From: an uncultured Isosphaeraceae bacterium
GTDB taxonomy: Bacteria; Planctomycetota; Planctomycetia; Isosphaerales; Isosphaeraceae
Length of the DNA: 64,000 nt
Direction of reading: 5' to 3'
Assembly: GCA_945957605.1 (NCBI GenBank)
Contig: CAMFLR010000012.1
Location: 186,001 to 250,000 of the forward strand
The notes under the pieces are model-generated. The model was not told the origin of the DNA and did no database searches. It saw only the letters and a program-made list of their open reading frames with translations. Position 1 is the stretch's first letter. Each line of letters starts with the position of its first letter. The position numbers and the translations under genes are program-made. Below, one piece after another: positions 9,353-17,134 of this stretch.

Positions 9353-9847
9353 GTGGGTTGGAAAGTCGTGGAACGAAAAATCGGCCGCGCTGGCGGCGAG
9401 AAGCAGCGCGCGGCCCGGCAGCGTGAGTGGGACCGCCAGTACGGTGCGGATTCCTGGGCGGTTGGATATCTGATCGACGGCGAGTTCGTTTTGCAAGAAA
9501 TCGCTCTGCAATCGGTGTATTACGGCAGTTACGAAGCCTACTTCCGCGACCATCTCGACGATCTTGCCGAGCTGATCGCGGTAGCGAGAGTACTGCGGAA
9601 TCCGCATGCTGAGGCGACAACCGGTGTCGATCTGCAGGTGCCCGTCATCATGCAGTATTTGCGCGATCACAGCCTTGAGCTGCAAGGGAGCGAGGTCGTG
9701 GATATCGGCACCTGGGACGGCCAGCGGTCGCATGCGATCAGCGTCCGGCTCAGCCCGCTGCACATCCCTTGTGTTCTCGAACCGAAGCTCACGTTGGAGC
9801 AATGGTGGCAGACCAGGAAGTGTTTGGCGGTTTGGTCGGAGGAATAA
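9353..9847 (+). CDS. Hypothetical protein
   Basis: 164 residues if the GTG at 9353 is used. I prefer it because GGAGGGG sits directly upstream at 9343-9349; the frame stays open back to a GTG at 9251 (198 residues). The sequence is soluble and charged, with SWAVGYLIDGEFVLQEIALQ and GSYEAYFRDHLDDLAEL as its most compact segments, and no signal peptide or membrane helix. I do not recognise the family. It is divergent from the pseudopilin gene. The codon pattern is like that of its neighbours, which supports a real gene. Confidence 0.6.
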   Translation: MGWKVVERKIGRAGGEKQRAARQREWDRQYGADSWAVGYLIDGEFVLQEIALQSVYYGSYEAYFRDHLDDLAELIAVARVLRNPHAEATTGVDLQVPVIMQYLRDHSLELQGSEVVDIGTWDGQRSHAISVRLSPLHIPCVLEPKLTLEQWWQTRKCLAVWSEE

Positions 9848-10023
9848 TGCGGATTGGAAACGTGAATCTTCGGTCGAGCAGCTGGACCGCTCTTGAAGCG
9901 AGATTCCAGCCTCTGAGGAGGCATAGAAACGAAGAGGACGTTGGACGGTCTAACCTCAAACAGTCGCGTTGTTGTAAGATAGTTGTGAATGACAGATTGG
10001 TTAATAAATATTAATAATTGACT

Positions 10024-10365
10024 ATGCTAACGACCATTCGCAACTGGCTTCGTCACCGTCGCTATCGCGAAGGCACAACTCTTTGCCGGTTTATTGCTAA
10101 GGATGTCCGCAGAGAAATTCTGATCGTCTCGTCGGCGAATATCGATGAAGGAGTCATCACCGGTCGCATCCGAACGGTGAACGTGCTCTATCTGTCTCAC
10201 GGCCTCATTCCTAAACCGGAATTTGAACCGGCGAGAGAACTTCGGCTCGATGAAATCTGGCGTTGGACGGGAAACAGTTGGGGCGGTCTTCCGGATGGGA
10301 CGTCAATTGCCGATCAGGACCAGAACGAAAAAGCAGACCACGATAAAAAGTGGAGCAGTTTTTGA
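10024..10365 (+). CDS. Small hypothetical protein
   Basis: 113 residues from ATG 10024, with TTG 10018 as an alternative. Upstream is an AT-rich stretch (about 9985-10020) that could hold a promoter but no clear ribosome site. The middle (ILIVSSANIDEGVITGRIR...VNVLYLSHGLIP) looks like beta strands of a small compact domain. The C-terminal 20 residues are very hydrophilic (QDQNEKADHDKK). Family not recognised. A short frame with a better ribosome site lies antisense to its 3' end, so the reading of this stretch is not certain. Confidence 0.45.
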   Translation: MLTTIRNWLRHRRYREGTTLCRFIAKDVRREILIVSSANIDEGVITGRIRTVNVLYLSHGLIPKPEFEPARELRLDEIWRWTGNSWGGLPDGTSIADQDQNEKADHDKKWSSF

Positions 10366-10590
10366 AGAGCATTCATTAACTCATCGCGTATTTCGGCCAT
10401 ATCAATGCGCTCCCGATTCAGTTGTGGATTCCCAGATTACCTAATTGCCCCAAATTGCTCGATCGGGTTTTGTAATCCTGCCTGCGTGACATTGACGTAA
10501 AACCTGTGATGGTCTAGTCTGCGGCGTCCGATTTTCTCCAAGGATTGGAGAATGGCATCTTTGCCCATGGCGACAAAGGAGTGTCCGCCG
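10366..10590. other. Gap before the DegT/StrS gene
   Basis: 225 bp with no convincing gene. A short imperfect hairpin (TCTCCA/TGGAGA) lies about 45 bp before the aminotransferase start. No terminator with a T-run is seen after the small hypothetical gene. Confidence 0.4.
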
Positions 10591-11772
10591 ATGAGTAAGC
10601 AAACCGAACCCCTAGCCGTACCGGCACTCGACCTCAAAGCGCAATATCAATCGATCCGCGACGAGATCGATGCCGTGGTTCGGGAGGTCATCGAGAGCCA
10701 GTATTTCATCCTCGGTCCCGAAGTCTCGAATTTCGAGACAGAAGCGGCGGACTACTGCCGCGCCAAGCACGCCATCGGCTGTGCATCGGGGTCCGACGCC
10801 CTGCTACTGCCGCTCATGGCCCTGGGGATCGGCAACGGCGACGAGGTGATCACGTCGCCCTATTCCTTCTTCGCCACCGCTGGCGCCATCTGGCGTACGG
10901 GCGCGAAGCCTGTGTTCGTCGATATCGAGCCCGATAGCTACAATATCGATCCCGCCAAGATCGAAGCGGCGATCACCCCGCGCACCAAATCAATCATTCC
11001 CGTCCACCTCTACGGCCAGACCGCCGAGATGGATCCGATCAACGAAATCGCCGCCAAGCACGGCCTGAGCGTCATCGAAGACGCCGCCCAGGCGATCGGA
11101 TCGGCGTATCACGGTCGACGCGCGGGTACCCTCGGCAACGCGGCGGCGTTCAGCTTTTACCCGTCGAAGAATCTCGGTGGATTCGGCGATGCGGGCATGG
11201 TCACTTCAGACGACCCCGCGCTCTCGAAGTCAGTCGCTCGCCTGCGAGTGCACGGGATGGAGCCGAAGTACCATCACCACGAAGTCGGCTTCAACTCGCG
11301 GCTCGACGCCTTGCAGGCCGCCGTGCTCCGCGTGAAGTTGCGTCATCTCGACGCCTGGACCGAAGGCCGTCGCACAGTTGCGTCGAAGTACACCACGCTC
11401 TTCAAGGAAGAAGGGCTGGAAGACTTCATCACGCTGCCGGAAGAGCGCGAAGGCAACTATCACGTCTTCAACCAGTTCGTGATCCGCGTACCCGCCGTGG
11501 TTCGCGACGATCTACGTAACTATCTGGCGCAGAACAAGATCGGGTCGGAAATCTACTACCCGATCCCGCTTCACCTCCAGCTTTGCTTCGCCTCGCTCGG
11601 GCACGAACCGGGCGACTTCCCGCTGGCCGAAGCTGCGGCGAACGAGACGATCGCACTGCCGATGTATCCCGAGCTGACCGACGCGATGCTGAGTCACGTC
11701 AGCGAGACGATGGCGCAGTTCTTCGCGTCGAAGCAGATCCTGCCGCTCGATCGCAAGCGAAACGTCGCCTAA
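10591..11772 (+). CDS. DegT/DnrJ/EryC1/StrS family PLP-dependent sugar aminotransferase
   Basis: 393 residues from ATG 10591, which has AAGGAG nine bases upstream; in-frame ATGs at 10552 and 10567 lack this. Family features are clear: the substrate-binding start VPALDLKAQYQSI, the glycine-serine PLP phosphate pocket GCASGSDALLL, the Asp-containing VIEDAAQAIGSAY and the Schiff-base lysine in SFYPSKNLGGFGDAGM. Enzymes of this family transfer an amino group to a keto sugar nucleotide for polysaccharide, lipopolysaccharide or glycoprotein sugars. No dehydratase or glycosyltransferase lies next to it, so the sugar is unknown. Full length for the family. Followed by a hairpin element and a terminator. 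Confidence 0.93.
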   Translation: MSKQTEPLAVPALDLKAQYQSIRDEIDAVVREVIESQYFILGPEVSNFETEAADYCRAKHAIGCASGSDALLLPLMALGIGNGDEVITSPYSFFATAGAIWRTGAKPVFVDIEPDSYNIDPAKIEAAITPRTKSIIPVHLYGQTAEMDPINEIAAKHGLSVIEDAAQAIGSAYHGRRAGTLGNAAAFSFYPSKNLGGFGDAGMVTSDDPALSKSVARLRVHGMEPKYHHHEVGFNSRLDALQAAVLRVKLRHLDAWTEGRRTVASKYTTLFKEEGLEDFITLPEEREGNYHVFNQFVIRVPAVVRDDLRNYLAQNKIGSEIYYPIPLHLQLCFASLGHEPGDFPLAEAAANETIALPMYPELTDAMLSHVSETMAQFFASKQILPLDRKRNVA

Positions 11773-11794
11773 GGTTTGCGGTAGAAAAATCTTC

Positions 11795-11909
11795 CGGGTG
11801 CCATGCTTCCGCGGAACGCGTAAGCATGCGACCTGGGGTAGATTCCGCTGGAGCGAGCTCTTTCCGGAATTCGGCATGCTGACGCCTGGCGGCGGAAGCA
11901 TGGCACCCG
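11795..11909. repeat. 115-bp hairpin element with GGGTGCCA-type ends
   Basis: Perfect 18-bp inverted repeats (11795-11812, CGGGTGCCATGCTTCCGC, and 11892-11909) bound a 79-bp interior. The interior itself folds: GCGTAAGCATGC pairs with GCATGCTGACGC at 11 of 12 positions, and ATTCCG pairs with CGGAAT. The outermost CGGGTGCCA/TGGCACCCG matches the ends of the elements at 1571 and 14140, although the interiors differ. Confidence 0.75.
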
Positions 11910-11933
11910 ATTCACGAAGCGATTCAAAAACAA

Positions 11934-11976
11934 GGGACCGCACCTCTTCGCAAGAAAAGGCGCGGTCTCTCTTTTT
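11934..11976. terminator. Bidirectional intrinsic terminator
   Basis: A GACCGC...GCGGTC hairpin between convergent genes. On the plus strand it is followed by TCTCTTTTTG, and on the minus strand by a TTGTTTTTG tract. It can therefore end both the aminotransferase transcript and the FG-GAP transcript. Confidence 0.7.
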
Positions 11977-11985
11977 GCCTACCAA

Positions 11986-13161
11986 TCACTTCACCGGCTT
12001 GAACCAGACGACGTTCTTCGACGCGCCGCCGATCGCGACGATGTCGGGCGTGCCGTCGCCGTCGAGGTCGCCGCCGCGCATGTCTTGTGCGGTCAGCTTG
12101 GGGTCGAGCACTTGCTTGTGCCAGGTTTTGCCGTCGAAGTGATAGGCCGAGACGCAGGCGTTCTGGCCGCGATGACCGGCGAAGACTTCGTCGTAGCCGT
12201 CGCCGTCGACGTCGGCGACCCAGAGTGCGTGACCGAGGTCGAGCGTGGTGTCGAGCTCGATGCGCTCGCGCTTGTGGTCCATGAGATAGATCACGACTTC
12301 CGACCCGTGCCATGGCTCGATCGTGGCGACGAAATGTGCCTTGCCGAGCTTGCCAAGGTGGATTTCGCTCGCGCCCATCGTGTCGGTGCCATCAAGCAAC
12401 TCGGTGACCTTGGGCTTCTGTTTTTCGCTGCCAGGCGGGATTTCGACGCGGGTGACGCCATTCTTGTCGGCCGCATGGATGACAGAACGGTGGTCGTCCA
12501 CGCGCGGTGAGCTGACTTCAATCGCGTGCATCACCGCGCATCGCGCCAGCTCGTGCATCGGCCAGTTTGCCGGCGCGAGCAGTGCGCCCTTGGCGTCGAA
12601 CGGGAAGAACGCAGCGAGGCGGGCGGGATCGTTATCGAAGGCCGGTCCCGTTGCTTCAGGGCCAAAAATCGGCGCGACGACCAGCTCGGGATGACCGTCG
12701 CCATCGATATCGCCCCAGCGCAGCCGGTGAATGCTGGGGACGTCAACCATCGGCGTGAGTTTCCACTGAGCGTCGATGCTTGGCCCCTGAGTCGCGAGCA
12801 GCAGCTTGCCGCGCTTGGGCTCATTCATCGAGAAATCGTATGCAATGGCGATCTCGGCGTGGCCGTCGCCGTCGAGGTCTGTCGTCGCGCTGCTGATGAC
12901 GCCGTGCGTCGCTTCGCCTGTGGCGATGATGCGCTTCTTCCAGGTCGGATTCTCATACCAGGCAATTGTCGAACCACCAAGCGCAACGATATCTGGTTTT
13001 TTGTCGCCGTTGACGTCGGCGATTTCGACCTGATATCCGCCCGGCATATTGTCGTCGATCACGATCCGCTCGAACCGGGGCGTGGCGGCGGATTGAGCCA
13101 AAACAAGCGGTTGCCACCCCACGGCAGCAGTCAGCAGCAGAGCGAGTCGATGCAAACGCAT
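11986..13161 (-). CDS. Secreted FG-GAP/VCBS repeat protein
   Basis: 391 residues. A signal peptide (LHRLALLLTAAVGWQPLVLAQ) is followed by repeated calcium-binding-like loops of the FG-GAP/VCBS type: DVNGDKKPDIV, DLDGDGHAEIA, DIDGDGHPELV, DVDGDGYDEVF and DLDGDGTPDIV. These blades form an integrin-like beta-propeller, and their D.DGD....D/E loops normally bind Ca2+. The protein is therefore probably extracellular or periplasmic and involved in binding rather than catalysis. It lies 32 bp downstream of the unknown gene at 13194 and could share its transcript. Confidence 0.85.
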   Translation of the reverse strand: MRLHRLALLLTAAVGWQPLVLAQSAATPRFERIVIDDNMPGGYQVEIADVNGDKKPDIVALGGSTIAWYENPTWKKRIIATGEATHGVISSATTDLDGDGHAEIAIAYDFSMNEPKRGKLLLATQGPSIDAQWKLTPMVDVPSIHRLRWGDIDGDGHPELVVAPIFGPEATGPAFDNDPARLAAFFPFDAKGALLAPANWPMHELARCAVMHAIEVSSPRVDDHRSVIHAADKNGVTRVEIPPGSEKQKPKVTELLDGTDTMGASEIHLGKLGKAHFVATIEPWHGSEVVIYLMDHKRERIELDTTLDLGHALWVADVDGDGYDEVFAGHRGQNACVSAYHFDGKTWHKQVLDPKLTAQDMRGGDLDGDGTPDIVAIGGASKNVVWFKPVK

Positions 13162-13193
13162 GGGCGATTTCTCGATAGGAGAGGAGTCCGGCG

Positions 13194-14072
13194 TTAGTCG
13201 TCTTCGAGCGAACGAGTACCCCAGCCGGTGGGGGGGCCGGCGGTGTCCTCGGGCTTCACGGTGAATTGCGAGAGGTCGATATCGTTGTTCAGCGAGTTTT
13301 CCGTGGCTTTCAACCGGTTTTCAAGCTGCGTGACGCGTTGTTCAAGCAGAGCAATGCGTGTTTCAGCCTCTTCGGCGCGCCTCGGGCGGGGGACTTCAGG
13401 ATAACCAAGTTGCCGCTGCAATGCAGAAAAAAGATAGAGGGGATCGCGGCCACGGTTGGCACGTGCAATTTTCCCTTCTTTCTCGCCAAAAAGAGTCGGG
13501 AACTTTGGCTGATAGTCAGGGTTATTCTTACGACGCTCCGAAACGAAGAACGCCGAACGCACGTAAATCAGGTCCGCGAAGTCGACGTCGCCCAACCTCA
13601 AAAGGAGCTGCGCGATGTATTCACGCCACTGCTCGTCGTACGATGGGTCGCCCGCCATCGCACCAAGGCCGCGCATGTATCCGAGGCGATTGCGCGAAAT
13701 CGCTTCGAATTGATAGACGAACAGTCCAGCCGGGCTGGGATTATCCGCCTTGAACTTCGCCTCGCGCTCGAGCACGAGGAGTGCCTGCTCCATCGGGAAC
13801 CGCGTGAAATCGCCCTCAGCCTGCGCGACAACAAATGCCTGAAACGGCGTGAAATAATGGCTGAGGCGTGCCATTCCCGGTCCCATCAAGCCTTCGAGTT
13901 TGATATCGCCCGCGAGAAACGAGATCGCCAAAGGTAGCTTCGTGGTCGAGAGAATCTCCTCACCGACGCGTGAAAGAACTTCCTGCGTGGGAAGCCCATC
14001 GAGAATGCGCTCGCGAAGTGCGTTGAAGAAATAGGCCTGCTCGATGAACTCCTCACGATCGAGAACAGGCAT
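13194..14072 (-). CDS. Conserved-looking hypothetical protein with C-terminal coiled coil
   Basis: 292 residues; the start ATG has GGAG seven bases upstream. No signal peptide. The first 220 residues look like a single alpha-helical globular domain (LSHYFTPFQAFVVAQAEGDF, YDEQWREYIAQLLLRLGDVDFADLIYVR). Residues 240-270 form a heptad-like coiled coil (ALLEQRVTQLENRLKATE), followed by an acidic tail. I do not recognise the family; it has the look of a planctomycete-specific conserved protein. It precedes the FG-GAP gene on the same strand, and an inverted-repeat element separates it from the HAD gene upstream. Confidence 0.7.
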   Translation of the reverse strand: MPVLDREEFIEQAYFFNALRERILDGLPTQEVLSRVGEEILSTTKLPLAISFLAGDIKLEGLMGPGMARLSHYFTPFQAFVVAQAEGDFTRFPMEQALLVLEREAKFKADNPSPAGLFVYQFEAISRNRLGYMRGLGAMAGDPSYDEQWREYIAQLLLRLGDVDFADLIYVRSAFFVSERRKNNPDYQPKFPTLFGEKEGKIARANRGRDPLYLFSALQRQLGYPEVPRPRRAEEAETRIALLEQRVTQLENRLKATENSLNNDIDLSQFTVKPEDTAGPPTGWGTRSLEDD

Positions 14073-14139
14073 GCGAAGCTCCGGTACGAATCAAGCAATT
14101 CAAGGACAAGTGTGTTATCGAGCCGAGGATTTGGGAGTG

Positions 14140-14214
14140 GGGTGCCACTGGCTTCGCCAGTGCTCTTCGTTTTTTCCTTTGAATTCAAGAACATTGGCAA
14201 AGCCAGTTGCACCC
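14140..14214. repeat. 75-bp inverted-repeat hairpin element, copy 2 (inverted relative to copy 1)
   Basis: The left arm (14140-14167) begins GGGTGCCACTGGCTTCGCCA and pairs with the right arm (14187-14214) at 24 of 28 positions. The 19-bp centre, CGTTTTTTCCTTTGAATTC, is close to the reverse complement of the centre of the copy at 1571-1644, so this is the same element in the other orientation. It lies in the 230-bp gap upstream of the 13194-14072 gene. Confidence 0.8.
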
Positions 14215-14302
14215 GAGAATTTCGCCACAATACAGTACTCGCAGCTTGAACACATTTTAGCGAATCAGGGTCGATGGGCTAGCCGCGGTCGGCTGTCTTG
14301 GA

Positions 14303-14965
14303 CTACCACGAAAGAACCGCGTCGGGAGCGGTGGCGAGGGTTTCGGTGATCCAGTCGGCCGCAAAAAGTGCCTCGGGGCGAAACGTGGTTGTGAGTGCGA
14401 GACAACGCGCACCGGCCGCACGGGCCGCTTCGACACCCGCAACAGCGTCTTCAATCACCAGACATTCCGCGGCGGGCAAATTCAGGCGTCGCATGGCTTC
14501 GAGGAAGATATCGGGCGCAGGCTTTTTGCGCGCGACGTCTTCGCCCGTCACCACGGCGTCGAACGTTTCAGGTGCAAGGCCGATCGCGTTGAGATTCGCA
14601 TGGACCTTAATTTGATCCGCGCTTGATGCGACCGCAATTTTCAGGCCTTTTGCCCGACATTTTGCAACAAACTCGTGTACGCCAGGCAGCGGGCCGAGCT
14701 TGCCTTTGATGAGGTCGATATAAATCTGATAGGTGCGAGCCTTGTCCTTGATCAGATCGAGCTTGATGCCGCGCGCCTCGGCGACTCCCCCGATGAACCG
14801 ATCTTCGCCCATGCCGACGAACGGCTTGAACTCATCGTGCTGTACGCCGGGATAACCCTTCTCGGCGAACATGCGGCACGCAGCTTCGGCGATAAACGGC
14901 TCGCTATCAACCAGCACGCCGTCCATGTCGAAAATCGCGCCTCGCGGCAAACCCGGCTCGCTCAT
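14303..14965 (-). CDS. HAD-superfamily phosphatase, beta-phosphoglucomutase-like subfamily
   Basis: 220 residues from ATG 14965. The start is fixed by the upstream gene's stop, which ends only 2 nt before it. Motif I is FDMDGVLVDSEP (nucleophile and acid/base Asp), motif II is VASSAD, the lysine lies in GEDVARKKPAPDIF, and motif III is VIEDAVAGVEAARAAGA. The helical cap sits between motif I and residue 90. This is the GS/PGMB-like subgroup that acts on small phosphorylated sugars; the exact substrate cannot be read from sequence. It is probably translated together with the secreted esterase upstream. Confidence 0.88.
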   Translation of the reverse strand: MSEPGLPRGAIFDMDGVLVDSEPFIAEAACRMFAEKGYPGVQHDEFKPFVGMGEDRFIGGVAEARGIKLDLIKDKARTYQIYIDLIKGKLGPLPGVHEFVAKCRAKGLKIAVASSADQIKVHANLNAIGLAPETFDAVVTGEDVARKKPAPDIFLEAMRRLNLPAAECLVIEDAVAGVEAARAAGARCLALTTTFRPEALFAADWITETLATAPDAVLSW

Positions 14966-14967
14966 AA

Positions 14968-16485
14968 TCAATTCGTGTCCTTCTTCGGCTCGGCCAGATA
15001 GGGCTTCGCTGCGGCTTTCATCTGTTCGTCGAACGTCTTCACTACATCGGGCGTAAGGACGTTGAAGTGATCCTTCCCCGCGATCATCTTGATGTCGGCA
15101 TCGTAGCCGTAGGGTGCGATCATCTCCTTCAATTTGGCTGTGGCGCCGTTGAGGTAGAACGTGTCGAGGTCGCCCATCACAACGTGAATCTTCCCCTTGA
15201 GTTGTTGCGGCAATGTCCGGCAACGTGCCACCAGGGTGATTCCAATATCGTATTTTCGCCACGACTCGGCCGTTGATGTATCGACAGCGCCCGTCGCGCG
15301 ATTCCAGAGCAGGCGCGGGCGGCCCTGATCGTCGAGCGGCGAGAAAACTGCTTCGAATGATGAGAGTTGGCCGCCGTAGCCGAGAACTTCTTCCATCCGC
15401 GCGAACGGCTCATAGAAGAGCACAGGATTGCCACCCATCCGCGCGATCGGCCGGGGCTCGCCGCTGGCGTCGCGATACATATTCATCTTGGGCGTGTAAA
15501 GGTCGATCTGCTGGAAGTCGGAGAATGTGACGGGATCGGGACTGCTCGACCACGTGCCGCCGAAGAAGCTGGGATAGGTCACCTGGGGCCACAGGCTGCT
15601 CCAGCCGCCCGACGAATGGCCATTGAGCAATCGCGCGCCTGGTTCGGGGATCGCGTTGAACGTCTTTTCGAGGTAGGGGATGAACTCGGTGGTCAATGCT
15701 TCGCCGCGCGGGCCGTTGGTTGCAGAGTCGGCAAAAACGTGGTGGCCCGTGCCGCAGTCGGGATTGAGGAGCACGCGAATGAAGTCGGCCCCGTACGCGA
15801 ATTGCGGGCGCTGGGCGACTTGATTGATCATCGTCTCGTCGCCGCCGAAGCCGGGAATGATATAAAGTGCCGGCCGCTTGATCGCGCGATCGCCTTCAGG
15901 CAGAAGAACCGCCGCGCGGTGATAGATCGGCCGCTTGTAGAACGCCGAAAGCTTCTCACTTTTGAGCGAAACATACTTGATGCGGTCGGTATCCTTTGGC
16001 TTCTTCGCCTCGGCGATCTTGTCGACTACGAATTCGAAAGTGCCGCCAGCTTTGTGATCGATCTTGACCGATTGCACGGCCGAATAAGCGTTGCCGTCGG
16101 ATTCGAGCGAGTGCGAATCCTGATTCAGCCGCACAACCGCCTGGGCGCGGAATGCTTTCTCGTCGATCGTGTCGACGTTTGTGGGAAATCCTGCGGCAGT
16201 CTTGTCGAGAACGAGCGGCGTGCCTGGTTTCCAGTCTTTCGCCTCGATCGCGAAGAACGGCTGCGGCCGGAACCAGTCGGGACCGGTGCGCGGTTCTCTC
16301 ATGCCGACCGGCGGGGCGAGCATCACATAAACTCGCGCGGTGATGGGCGTGCGGCTGATCGACTCGCTGAATTTCACCTCGAAGCGAATCGGCTTCGCAT
16401 CGTCGGCATGTGCGATCGGCGCAAATGCCGCCAGGGCGAACAGGGCGATCCACAACCGGCGCGAGAATGTGAGGCGTGAAATCAT
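14968..16485 (-). CDS. Secreted alpha/beta-hydrolase (putative esterase)
   Basis: 505 residues from ATG 16485 (an ATG at 16500 adds five). The signal peptide is LWIALFALAAFAPIAHA. Residues 30-200 form a beta-rich N-terminal domain and residues 205-500 an esterase-D-like alpha/beta-hydrolase. The nucleophile elbow is GHSSGGWSS; the likely acid Asp is in VVMGDLDTFYLNG and the His in AGKDHFNVLTP. The strand before the elbow is preceded by PALYIIPGFGGDE, a typical oxyanion-region pattern. The gene is followed after 2 nt by the HAD gene and preceded after 31 bp by the unknown gene at 16517, so it is within an operon. Confidence 0.8.
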   Translation of the reverse strand: MISRLTFSRRLWIALFALAAFAPIAHADDAKPIRFEVKFSESISRTPITARVYVMLAPPVGMREPRTGPDWFRPQPFFAIEAKDWKPGTPLVLDKTAAGFPTNVDTIDEKAFRAQAVVRLNQDSHSLESDGNAYSAVQSVKIDHKAGGTFEFVVDKIAEAKKPKDTDRIKYVSLKSEKLSAFYKRPIYHRAAVLLPEGDRAIKRPALYIIPGFGGDETMINQVAQRPQFAYGADFIRVLLNPDCGTGHHVFADSATNGPRGEALTTEFIPYLEKTFNAIPEPGARLLNGHSSGGWSSLWPQVTYPSFFGGTWSSSPDPVTFSDFQQIDLYTPKMNMYRDASGEPRPIARMGGNPVLFYEPFARMEEVLGYGGQLSSFEAVFSPLDDQGRPRLLWNRATGAVDTSTAESWRKYDIGITLVARCRTLPQQLKGKIHVVMGDLDTFYLNGATAKLKEMIAPYGYDADIKMIAGKDHFNVLTPDVVKTFDEQMKAAAKPYLAEPKKDTN

Positions 16486-16516
16486 TGCGGAACACTCCAT
16501 CGTCCGTGAACCAGGT

Positions 16517-17086
16517 TTAGCTCAGCAATCGTGGAACGGGAAGTAGCGGAAAATCGCGAAATATCGTTGCGGTATTGATGCTGGGGCGAGGTTCGAAGTT
16601 CCGCGCGGCCAGCCGGGCCGACCGCATCGTACACTCCTTCTCGATCAAATAGTAACGGTTGTATCGCTCGATCATGTGATTGATCGGCGCATAATTTGTT
16701 TCCTCGACGAACTTGGTCCATCGCAGGTTGAATCGTTCGGCGCTGGCGATAAGGTCGCGCGCCACCGCCCGCGGCTTGCGCACGCCGCCCAAAGTCGCGG
16801 GAGCGATGTCCGTGGTACCCTCGACCAGCCGAGCCAGCTCGTCGAAATTGATTTCGAGGATCGAAGCGCCCGGCTGATCGGCCACCGCCGCCCACTGACG
16901 AAGCCGCAGGCGAACCATGTCGAGCATCGGCCCGCGTTCGCGACGGAACCGCTCGCTCAGCCGAAAGTGCGCGTGTTCGAGTTCGAGCCCTCGGCGCGCG
17001 AAGGCGGGGGCGTCGAACATCCCGAGCAGTTCCTTCATCTCGGTTTCGACGCCGAGCAGAGGGGTCTCGTCCTCGGGGGAATCCAT
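16517..17086 (-). CDS. Hypothetical protein in solute-binding-protein operon
   Basis: 189 residues, soluble and helical. No signal peptide and no known motif. Recognisable segments are PEDETPLLGVETEMKELLGM at the start and a Tyr/Asn-rich INHMIERYNRYYLIEKEC near residue 140. It is 48 bp downstream of the solute-binding lipoprotein gene and 31 bp upstream of the esterase gene on the same strand, so cotranscription is likely. I do not know the family. No strong ribosome site precedes the ATG. Confidence 0.65.
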   Translation of the reverse strand: MDSPEDETPLLGVETEMKELLGMFDAPAFARRGLELEHAHFRLSERFRRERGPMLDMVRLRLRQWAAVADQPGASILEINFDELARLVEGTTDIAPATLGGVRKPRAVARDLIASAERFNLRWTKFVEETNYAPINHMIERYNRYYLIEKECTMRSARLAARNFEPRPSINTATIFRDFPLLPVPRLLS

Positions 17087-17134
17087 GGGGCGCTCGGCGT
17101 AAGGAATGTTCGATGTTGCAGACGAAACGCGGCG

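Noticed and set aside
10318..10404. 28-codon minus-strand frame (MAEIRDELMNALQKLLHF...) with GGGAG upstream
   Set aside because: Antisense to the end of the 10024 gene and too short to support without homology.
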